In this document: positions 55,257 to 64,000 of the stretch, piece after piece
How the letters are laid out: each line of letters opens with the position of its first letter
How positions within the stretch are numbered: the stretch's first letter is position 1
Source of the DNA: Hawksworthiomyces lignivorus
Taxonomy: Eukaryota > Ascomycota > Sordariomycetes > Ophiostomatales > Ophiostomataceae
Assembly (NCBI GenBank): GCA_002917075.1
Contig: NTMA01000117.1
Coordinates: 55,538-119,537, forward strand
Length of the DNA: 64,000 nt
Reading direction: 5' to 3'
Translations under genes and position numbers: made by a program
The notes under the pieces: model-generated
What the model was told of the DNA's origin: nothing
The model's database searches: none
Seen by the model: only the letters and a program-made list of their open reading frames with translations

Positions 55257-56046
55257 ATGCGCAGCTCTGTCTTCGTCGCGCTCTCTGCGCTCACTCTGGC
55301 TTCTGCCCAGACCAACTTCAGCATTAACATCGGCAGTGTCCCTCTGACCACAAGAGGTAGGCTTTAATGTTCATGATTGTTCGTTGTTCTCCCTCTGCAG
55401 GCCATCGATGCTAACCGTCCAGCGAACTGGTGTACCGCCCAGGGCAACACGTGCAACGTCCTTTGCGACAACGACCCAAACGCCAACAGCTGCGATCCCG
55501 TAAGTTTCTCCCTCTCCTGGCTTTTTATGCGCCTCTAGTTCCCTTTGGAAGCTCTCTGCTAATTATCCAGAACACACTCGACTTCAGCTGCTTGTGCTCA
55601 AACAACAGCGCTCCAGGCCTGCAGTACTACCTCCAGACGATGCCAACGGTAAGCTGGACCCCTGCTCCTGTTAAAAGATGTCTTTTGGTTGCCGATCCGT
55701 CGCGGTCCGCAGTCGGCTAATGCGCTCTCCGCAGTTCATCTGCATCGAAGCCTTCACTGAGTGCAATGCCGCGAACGCCAACAACGCCCAGGGCCAGGCC
55801 AACTGCACAACCAGCATCAAGGACCAGTGCGGCACACTCAACCCGGACAACTTCACCGCACCTGCTGCAAGCACCACGGCCGGCGGTAGCACCACCACTG
55901 CCAAGCCGTCCGCTTCTGGCACCGGTGCTGGCGCCAGCTCGCCGAGCAGCTCTTCCTCCAAGGCCGGCGCTGTCCCCACCGCTATGGCACACGTCGGCAG
56001 CGGTGCGGCCGCCGTCGCCATTGGTGTGTTTGCCTACCTTTTGTAA
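55257..56046 (+). CDS. Secreted, probably GPI-anchored DUF7707-type protein
   Basis: Small fungal cell-surface protein. Four exons: 55257-55356, 55423-55499, 55571-55648 and 55735-56046; 188 residues. A signal peptide (MRSSVFVALSALTLASA) precedes QTNFSINIGSV. The cysteine-rich domain contains ten Cys, in the blocks NWCTAQGNTCNVLC, NSCDP, LDFSCLCSN, TMPTFICIEAFTEC, NCTTSIKDQC. This matches the DUF7707 pattern. A Ser/Thr/Ala/Gly-rich stalk follows, then a hydrophobic C-terminus (GAAAVAIGVFAYLL) suited to GPI attachment. For intron 1, the nearer acceptor at 55400 would give a stop, so I use the CAG ending at 55422. Function is unknown; related proteins are wall or membrane associated. Confidence 0.85.
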
Positions 56047-58995
56047 GGGGCAAGACAGAAAAACAAAAAGAACAAAAATGCAGCTTTAATACCCCCATAA
56101 AAAATACAGCATCAATTAGGGAAGCGGGCAATAGCCCTGGCGAGCTGTTTCTTCTTTGATTTTCGTTTTATTTTTTCACCCTTCGCTTCTCATGCTTCTT
56201 TACTCCAGTTCTCTTTTCGTCGTGGTTTTCCCGATGTTTTCTCTATCATTTCACTTTTTTTTTCTTTTGCGACATACGTTTTCTCCAACTAGGAGCCGAT
56301 TCGACGAAATCCGCAGCGCGCGCGGTATTAATCTAAAGAGCACTTTTTATCCATCATATTCACCACGACGAGGGGAACGACAGATGACAGATGACAGATG
56401 ACAGACGACGGTTATAGCGGATGTCTTGCGAGAAGACCGGCGGGCTCGATGGACGATGGCGGCGACAGGAGGGGCTCGGACAGGGGAAGGAGGAATGCCA
56501 AAGAACGCCACTTTATGATGTGGGCGGGATGAGACAGACGATGTTTAGGCGGAGGTTTCCATAGCTTTATTCCTTGCATTGCACTTTATCTCTTTCACGT
56601 TTCTTCCTCAGGCTGTATTTCCCTTGTTTTTTAATGCCCAGCATGGCGCAGATGTGAATGAAATAAAATGCGAAGTTTACAGGAAAAAACACTAGCAAAT
56701 GCAGAAGCAAGAAGTGAACCAAACCCAAAACCACGTTTGCTTACTGAAGCCGATCAACCAGCTCAAGTAAGCCAATTCAATTGGTGATGTGTGATGTGCA
56801 AATCTCTCTCCATCTTCCCAGACACAACACTTCTCCGAAAACCAGTCGTTATAAGCATACTAGAGGAGTGCTGATAAGGAAATACGAGAGGCAATTAAGA
56901 CGTTGATAGCTAGTGCCAGATGCGAACGAACGAATAGCTTCTCCGCAGCTCGGCTGATTGAATTTCTGGCGCATGTGCGTGCTTTGCTGAACCGTGGTAA
57001 TCCGCCGTGTAATACCAAGCTCCCGCTCTATGGGGAGTGGAGACCACCACAAAATCCTTCCACACAGCGAACGCTTTGCGACAGCAGCAGCGCGCTAGTT
57101 TCCAATCTGGTCAATAACACCAGCTCGCCAGACAAGACAACGAGGCGAGCTTCTTGCATGCCTTGGTTCGTCTCCCGCTCCTAGAGCTGCATGCATGCCT
57201 TGACGAGCCCAGGGCTAACCAAATATCCTCTTTCCCTTCGGTCAATGGCATCTCTTTCGCTTCCGTGTCCCTTCGCCTCGTAGGATATCGTTGAGACCTG
57301 CTGGCCAGATCGACAAAGTCTTGGCAACGGCAGCCCTGGTTTCTGGCTCCCGTTCTTCTTTCTTTTCTTTTTCCCTTGCCGACCTCTCAAGTGGCCCGTT
57401 TCTACTTTCTTTTTTATTTTCTACCAGTGCTCTCTATTCCTCTGTCTTCATTATATGACGGGAGACCGTAACTCACCGAAAAAGCCCACCCAAGACTAGT
57501 ATATGACAGCGGAAATGTCGGATTTATGTCGCCGCCTGTTTTCAAGCCAGAAAAAGGCGGAAACAGAAACTATCACTTTACGGTAACGCTTTTTCACACA
57601 ATTGAACTAATTCCTTCTTACCAACATCACGCAGATTGTGAGATGGAAAAGAAGAGGAGGGACTTGGGAGATTCCCTCTTCATTAGGCTCTTCCTCCTCT
57701 CTTCAACTCTTCAGGCGTTCATCCCATGCTATATTGGGCTCTGATGATGTTAGATGAAGAAAACAAATAAATAAGCTCGAGGAATCCTGAAGCCCCATCT
57801 TCAAGTTTGGTTTCCCATCGAATCAAGACGTAGCGATTTTGTGATGCCGCAAATCAAATGGGCGAAAATGCAGCAGCAGCCAGAAAAAGTGCACAAATCA
57901 CCATTCGTTGGGCTGAGAGATTTCTGGTCCGCTCTTCTTATGGTATCGGCTCAAGCACATAGTGTCGGTTGATTAATAGCTAGCTGGCCTCAGTGTCCCA
58001 AAAAAAGAGCAGGCCGGGCTCACACCCTCACTCTTATTGCTTTTGACGACCATCATCGGCAGAGTGGCTGCAACCCTCTTTTTGCCTCTGTGCAGTCCCT
58101 CCCCCGTCTCCTCACTGGCCGAAACTGAGCTGGCATCTGCATGACCAGCTTTGCAATCGTCGACCCCCCCCCAAATTCCTAGCACCAGGCAGCACAGCAC
58201 ACGGCGGCGGGAATGAAGGGGGTTCAAGCTGTCGTTTTCCCCGGTCTCGTTGGTCCGCAACGTCATTTCTGGGTCCGTTCCTACCCCACTACATGAGTGA
58301 AAAGAAGAAAAGCCGACCTCTGCACAAAGGGGCGAGATTGAGAAAGTGGGTGAGAGGAAGAGAGCCTCACCTATTCGTTTCTAAGGGCTTCTCCAGATGC
58401 CTTGTTCCTATATAACTGGCCCACAGCCTTATTCGCCTTCATGGCAGGCGAAACCCTCTTTATTTCCTTCCTCTTCCGTCCTATCATCAACTCATCAATC
58501 ATTCTCTGTTTTTCTCTTCTTTCCTTTTTTTTGTTGTTGTTTTCTCCGTTCCTCGTCTTGACTTTGCCACGTTACACTGCTCCTTTTCATCTTGCCTCTC
58601 GAGACCTTTTCATTTTCCTATCTTTTCATCTTGCTGGCAGCGTTACTTTTATAGCGGCCCATTTCTTCTTCTCGGATATCGTCTTGTTAATTTCTTGTCC
58701 TGTCGTCTTTATCTTGTTCGGTGCCTAAATTGTGTTTTGCGTTCTTCCACGGTACTTGGGTGCTGGTGGAAGTCTGGTGGTCAGTTTGTACAAAGGGAGA
58801 GACAGGGCCCCAAGTTCTTTTTTTCGCGATGTGTCTTTTGTATCTCTGCTAAAGTCCCTTTTGGTTACCATCATATTGCGCTCTTGAGGCCTTCTGTGGA
58901 ATGGACGATGGGTTTTCTGTGCTATTACTACTTTCCCCATTAGCTGTGGCTCCTTTTCTATCAATATCATCAACATCCTAACCCAACGCTCCAAC
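56047..58995. other. 2.9 kb gene-free region
   Basis: DUF7707 3' flank, a 7-bp tandem repeat (56380-56407), ordinary AT-rich spacer, and from about 58470 a strongly pyrimidine-rich leader for the RBR ligase gene. A TGATGA near 57741 with a CTGA downstream resembles snoRNA boxes only superficially. No gene recognised. Confidence 0.45.
56380..56407. repeat. ACAGATG tandem repeat, four units
   Basis: Three perfect 7-bp units and a fourth reading ACAGACG. Confidence 0.85.
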
Positions 58996-61365
58996 ATGGC
59001 CCAGGGACACGCCAGTGAAGTTCCGAGAAGGACATCCTCTTCTTCTCGACACCATGTTTCTCGAGACCATAATGAATCCAATGCCGATCAGAAAGAGCGA
59101 CGAACTAGAGGTACGCTTGCGAAATTTCTCCTGGGATACAGAGCCCCGTCTTCCACCAAGGTTCAGCATCGCAGCTCTCAAAATGGCCCTCGCCATCACC
59201 ACCAAAGAGACAGACATGAGTCCCGCTACTCTCGCTCTCTGCAGATCAGGAGGTCTGCGTCAAACGCGTTTCCCTACTACTCCCCACGCTCTCTTGCAAC
59301 TGCCAACTCGGGGACGGAAGCGAGAACCCGCAAGCCTGGACAGGTCCGAGTCACGCTCTACGATCTAGATCATGTAGCACCGCCTTTAGCGGCCTATGTT
59401 GACCCTCATGGCTCGATCAAAGAGTTTGGGCCCAGGCTTGCAAGACAATACATGGCGCACACGGATGAGCGGGTGGCTTCTACGTTTCTGTTCTATTCTC
59501 TAGATTACGGTATCGTTGACGGCGGGCCTCGCAGCGGGCCACGGATGCTTGAGCCAGCCAAGTCATTCAATGAATGCGGCGTGAAGAGTGGTACAACTAT
59601 CAGCTATTGTGCTGTCCAACGCAGAGACAGCCATGCTTCCGACGATATTTCCTCCATCCTAGCAGACGTTTCGATGCACTGGATGCCGGATCCTTCTGTT
59701 AGTCACAGGGAGCGGCGGAATCGACAACGCGCAGACCGAGACGCTGTCAAGGACCTCGTCGACTTCATCACGGATCCTGGAAAGGAGTGCACTGTTCACG
59801 ATGTTCGAGCCCGCGTGGCTGACGCATTCAACATTGCCGATGAGAACCGCGTCGCCCTTATCGCGCGAGACGGCCTCCGCCCTGGTTCTCGGATTGTGGG
59901 AGAGGACTGGCAGCTGCGGCGCATTCTTCGGAACTGGCTATGCTCCCATCTGGTCGTCTCCGTAGCGCCACCCGGCAAGTATCTAGTTGTGCAGGGTGGG
60001 GGTGGCGTTGTGCGTGATACCGACGGCGGCAACCCGCACGTGCGTCGCCGCACATACATCTTGCATGGAGAAGAGCCGGAGAACCAGGAGCTGTCAGTAC
60101 GTCGCATTCAGGAGGAGATTCGTGGCGCTGTCCTTTGTGGTGTACAAAAGAACTGGGCCGGTATCTACAGCACATATAAATCGGTGGCAAGCCTCGCCCG
60201 GGATCTTCCCCTCTTCGATGGCGAAAATGGTCGTCAGCTGTTCCGCCGCGATCACGACGACTTTGTAGCCTGGGGCACATGGGTCGAGTTCCGCCTGAAG
60301 GATGACCTGATCGAAGAATTTGCCGATGCCGAGACCTGGCTCCGGCTGTCCACTGAGCAGTGCATCATCTGCTGCGAGGACAAGCCCACGACGATGTTTC
60401 CTCATCGCGTCACCAAGAATTGCGCCGATCATGCGACAGCTGTCTGCAAGCCGTGTGTAGCAGAGTGGATTGAATCTAGCCTGAAAGACAAAATGTGGAA
60501 TCAGCTCAAGTGTCCAGAATGCCCATCTCTTCTGGCGCATGCCGATGTTCGCTTGTACGCGTCCCGGCCCACGTTTGACCGATACGACGAGCTCATGACG
60601 CGGGAGGTCTTGGCTAAGGAATTCAGCAACTTCCGCTGGTGCTTGGCGCCGGGCTGTGGCTCGGGCCAGATTCATGGGCCATCGCCCCGGAAGCTAGTCG
60701 AGTCGCTCGAGCGCGAGTGCCCCAAGTTTGTCTGTGTCGCATGCAAAGGGGCTCATTGCATCCGGCACAACATGCCCTGGCATTCTGGGGAGACTTGTGC
60801 ACAATACGACAAGCGCAAAAACAAACACACAGAGGACAACCAAAAATCCGAAGCGTTCAAAGAGAAGACATCCCGGCCGTGCCCCAGTTGTGAACGGCAC
60901 GTTTACAAGTACGACGGGTGCAACCACATTACCTGTAAGCTCTTTTACTTATAATTCAGGAACTCGTTTCTTTTTTGGGGGGGATTTTTCTCTAACAGTT
61001 GCTAATCATAACCAGGCCTATGCGGCCATCAATGGTGCTATCTCTGTGCTGAGCCATACGTCATCTCGAGGGTCGGGATTCTTCATTGTCGCCACAAAGA
61101 CACCTGCCGAGAGCACGACCTGTTCATCGACCTCGGCTTGCATGAGGTCCCAAACCAGCGCAACAACGGCATGCGCGCGGCACCGCATCACGGACCACCT
61201 CCTCCACCTGCACAGCCAATACGACCAAATATCGGCGGACGGGGTCTGCGGCGGGAGCCTTCAGCGATCGAAGTCGTCAGTCCAAGACTTGCGCCCCGGC
61301 GAGTGGCCCGACCTTTGCCATTAGGGAATCGGCGCCGGGCCAATGGCGGAATCCCACGTCGCTAA
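58996..61365 (+). CDS. RBR-type E3 ubiquitin ligase
   Basis: RING-between-RING ubiquitin ligase. Exon 1 is 58996-60934 and exon 2 is 61016-61365. The donor (GTAAGC) splits the codon after the RING2 catalytic loop; 762 residues. RING1 starts at C456 and C459 (CIICCEDK) and ends with C506 and C509 (CPEC). The IBR follows at about 549-601 (CLAPGCGSGQIHG to HSGETCAQY). RING2 has C629 and C632 (CPSC), the catalytic Cys642 in DGCNHITC, then GHQWCYLCAEPY in exon 2. N-terminal segments at about 117-206 and 265-325 have a ubiquitin-like pattern (GSIKEFGPRLARQYM, then KSFNECGVKSGTTISY). The C-terminal tail is Pro/Arg-rich. Cellular target unknown; this is not Parkin, HHARI or another named class that I can assign. 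Confidence 0.92.
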
Positions 61366-62787
61366 CCACAGTAGCGACACTCGATTGCTTTGCACTCGTT
61401 TAAGCAAAGCTTTCGCGGCTTTGTTTGATTACTGCTTGCTCTGCCTTGCTTACGTTTTCCTTGTTTTTAAACCTCTCTTTTGAACAAACGTTTCTTGCTC
61501 GAGAGTTCGAGTTCACAGACTTGACAGTATTAACAACAGAAAGATTTCAAGCTCTTTTTCATGTCTTATTTAAATGATTTATGAACAAGCGTTATGGCGT
61601 TTTACGATTTCTTTCTTTTCACACTCTTCTTTTATCTCTTTATTTCTTTGAATTTTAACCACCTAATTGGTATCTATCTCCAGCGTCATTTTGGCTGGCC
61701 GTCGAAGGAAAAGCGCGGAGTCTTTCGGTTACGTTTTCATTCCCCTCTGTTCCTTTTCTCATGCCTCTACCATGGCAAAAAAGGGCCATGAGAGGCAGTC
61801 AAGATCTTCATCTGACTACTATAAAAGCCTCCTTTTTTTTCGTGAATGTCTTTGAGATGGTGCTTTGCAAAGCAAAGCAAGTTGAATTTTCTTTGGAGAC
61901 CAAGTAATAGAGATACGTTGGAACGACACTTCGTAACATCTGTAAGTGACGCCAGGCATGAATAAATCCAACGCTTTTGGTTTCGAGGGGCATCAATACG
62001 CAGTCGGATATAGTGAAATATGTTATCCGATGGCAGTTCCATTGTTGATGCGCACTCACACAAGACTGGCCTCCTCGCCTCGGCATTTTGTTTGGGTAAG
62101 AATGCATGTTCTCCCTTCACGGAACGCGCACACCTTGGAAGATGTTTCCTCTCTAAGAGCTTTGCTCGTCTTTGGATCTTGTATTCTAAAACCAGACTCA
62201 AATAAAGAGACAAGACATTTACAAAACACAATCGGCAAAAATCGATTTTTAGGTGTCCTTGTCTTTGTTGCGGCTGACACTGTCAGCTATTCCTAGCACC
62301 CATTTTGTTTTGAACATATTCCGGCAGAGGTCACGGAAAAGAAAGTTGGAAGAATCAGGTTCAAGTAGAATCAGTGCATGTTGAGAATGAAGTAACAAAA
62401 AATTAGAGGGAAAGCAGCAGGCGCAAACAATAGCTCCCAGTAGTTTCTGGCTCCTCCCACGCTTCGCTGATGTGCTCATTGCTCGTTAAGATGAGGAAAG
62501 GAACAGATTCTTTTGGTTTTTGATTTCCTGGAGTAAAAACAAACAGAAACAAAGCAAAGGTCTGAACAAATACGGCCCGCATCTAAATCCGGAAACAGGG
62601 GAAAAAAAACAGCGTGTGAAACAAACACCGGCAAGATATGCAGAGAAAACGCAGCAACGTAAAACCTCAGATAGCAAAACTTTCTATATTCCCTTTATAC
62701 TCCTCTCGAGCGGACAGGCCTCTTGCTCTAGGTACGATCGAACAAAAAAAAAGAACAAGAAAAATAGGAAACACAGTCATATCAGAC
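61366..62787. other. convergent spacer
   Basis: 1.4 kb of AT-rich sequence between convergent genes. Several frames of 60-150 codons show no family motifs. No RNA gene or repeat array seen. Confidence 0.45.
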
Positions 62788-63883
62788 TCACAGATCGCCT
62801 GACTTGACGCCCGTGTTGCCGAAGCCGCTCAGATCCCAGCCCTGGTACCGCACGGTGGGCCCGCCGTTTGCTGTTGCAGCGGCAGCGCCGCCGTTGGACG
62901 ACGGACCTAGGAGGCTCGATGGCGGTGGCTGGGCCGGCAGGCCGTGGTTGTGGTGGTGGTGCTTGTGAGAGGAAGAGGATGAGCTTGTCTGCTGCTGTGG
63001 CTGCGGCTGTTCCTTGGGCTTAGTGGGGGTGGGAGGCAGGTGTGCAGGCCGCGCTGCCTCAGTAGCAGTCCCGGCAGCGGCAACGGTGGCCGTTGAAGAG
63101 GAAGCCTGCGTAGCTGACGAGGAAGATGAGTCTACCGGCGGCGCACCGTCCGCAGCGGCTGTATCAGCGGCGGCTTCCTTCATCATGCCCTTCTCCTTAA
63201 GATATTGCAGGGTCTTGACGATGGTCAGGTCTTCCTGGTCCTTGTCGTTGAGGATGAGGCGCTGCTGCAGCGTCATGCGGCCCCCGTTGCGCTCGCGCTC
63301 TTGCAGCGCGGCCTCGCGCACCGCCGGGTCGTGCACGAAGCGGCACTTGCCCTTCTTGCCGCACGTGCCGCCAGTGGAGTAGTACTTGCAGTGCTTGGAG
63401 GGATCAGCCTTCTTGGCGGCGGGCGGGATGGCGCTGGCCTTCTTGGCTGCCGCAGCTGCCGCGGCCGCCGCGGTCTCGGTCCGGATTGGCAGGGCCTCAG
63501 GCGCCCCGTCGTCGTCGTCTTCGTCATCGTCGTCGTCCGACTTGGAGTCCAGAGACGAGTCGCCATCTGACGAGTTCTTGCCGTCTACGTCGCGCATCTC
63601 GTCTCCCTCGTCCTGCTGCTCGCGCTTTCGCTTGATGCTCGACTCGACCTTCTCTAGCTGCTTGCGCAGCTTCTCGGCCTTTTGCTGCTGGCGCTCGAGG
63701 GCGGTCAGGCCGCTGCCGGCGGCACCGCTCTTGCCGCCGCCCCCGCTTGCGCCTCCATTTGCCTTGCTGGCGGACTTGTCTCCTTTATCGGTCTCTGTTG
63801 TCTCGGCGAGCTTAGCTTTCGCACGCGCTTGTGTGGGGAAATTCTTTTTCCGCTCGGCAATCCATGCGGTAATATCGACCGGA
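62788..63883 (-). CDS. NUFIP1-domain CCCH zinc finger protein, 5' partial
   Basis: The last exon of a NUFIP1-family protein. NUFIP proteins (yeast Rsa1 is the functional counterpart) help assemble box C/D snoRNPs. The exon begins at 63883 after an AACATCACAG acceptor with a branch ATTAAC; 364 residues are visible. It starts with the NUFIP core PVDITAWIAERKKNFPTQAR, continues with a basic coiled stretch (LERQQQKAEKLRKQLEKVES), an acidic DDDDDEDDDD patch, and a CCCH finger C-x8-C-x5-C-x3-H in HCKYYSTGGTCGKKGKCRFVH. A conserved RMTLQQRLILNDKDQEDLTI helix and a Ser/Gln/His-rich tail follow. The first exon(s) lie beyond the window. The end of the window upstream is a poly-A run. Confidence 0.85.
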
Positions 63884-63967
63884 CTGTGATGTTAATAACA
63901 GCACGTAAGGAAACGAGAAATCAAGGGCCGAGCGTTTAAGGGAGCAGAGACAAAGCAAAGTACAGAC

Positions 63968-63969
<2 letters not shown>

Positions 63970-64000
<31 letters not shown>
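63970..64000. repeat. Poly-A run at window edge
   Basis: At least 31 A on + continuing to the last base, inside the intron or upstream of the NUFIP1-like gene. It may continue, or be a contig edge. Confidence 0.85.

Noticed and set aside
57741..57795. TGATGATG followed by CTGA, like C/D snoRNA boxes
   Set aside because: The flanks do not form a terminal stem, there is no C'/D' pair, and such short words occur by chance.

Overview
This window is nuclear DNA from a filamentous ascomycete. The evidence is the short GT-AG introns with CTAAC-like branch sites, the fungal-specific families (HET domain, Zn2Cys6 regulator, DUF7707 cell-surface protein, ACS-family MFS transporter), the fungal RNase MRP subunit SNM1, and GC-rich coding sequence separated by AT-rich spacers with pyrimidine-rich leaders. 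The protein sequences look like Sordariomycetes, probably Hypocreales, but the sequence alone does not fix the order. I recognise 18 protein-coding genes. I see no tRNA, rRNA, CRISPR array or transposon.

Layout. 0-4.3 kb: the 3' part of a CZIB/UPF0587 zinc protein, then SNM1 and ZPR1, all on +. 4.7-7.9 kb: SPT2 (-), divergent from ribosomal stalk protein P2 (+). 8.9-13.4 kb: spindle-checkpoint kinase MPS1 (+), convergent with mitochondrial ribosomal protein bL21m (-). 14.2-18.3 kb: a SET-domain protein (-), divergent from a HET-domain protein (+). 18.4-24.4 kb: an MFS transporter (-), divergent from a Zn2Cys6 regulator (+). 25.7-29.8 kb: an unrecognised protein (-) with a duplicated GYWR module, preceded by a 3.9 kb gene-free stretch. 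33.7-38.7 kb: SEN54 (-) and an arrestin-like protein (-). 38.7-42.2 kb: a repeat-bearing gene-free stretch with a 30-nt poly-C run. 42.3-50.4 kb: cyclophilin PPIL3/CYP10 (+), HSF1 (-) and CWC27 (-). 51.0-52.9 kb: V-ATPase subunit B (+). 55.3-56.0 kb: a GPI-type DUF7707 protein (+). 59.0-61.4 kb: an RBR ubiquitin ligase (+). 62.8 kb to the end: a NUFIP1-type CCCH protein (-), cut by the window edge.

Function. Most genes are housekeeping. RNA metabolism is well represented: SNM1, SEN54, CWC27, PPIL3 and the NUFIP1-like protein. HSF1 lies between two cyclophilins. The accessory part is 14-30 kb, with the HET protein, the transporter/regulator pair and the unrecognised GYWR protein. The GYWR protein is the best candidate for something undescribed: two copies of a conserved module, a conserved extreme C-terminus, a predicted 1.4 kb intron and a long pyrimidine-rich leader. 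Exon boundaries below were placed by hand from splice consensus, reading phase and protein-family continuity. They are predictions.
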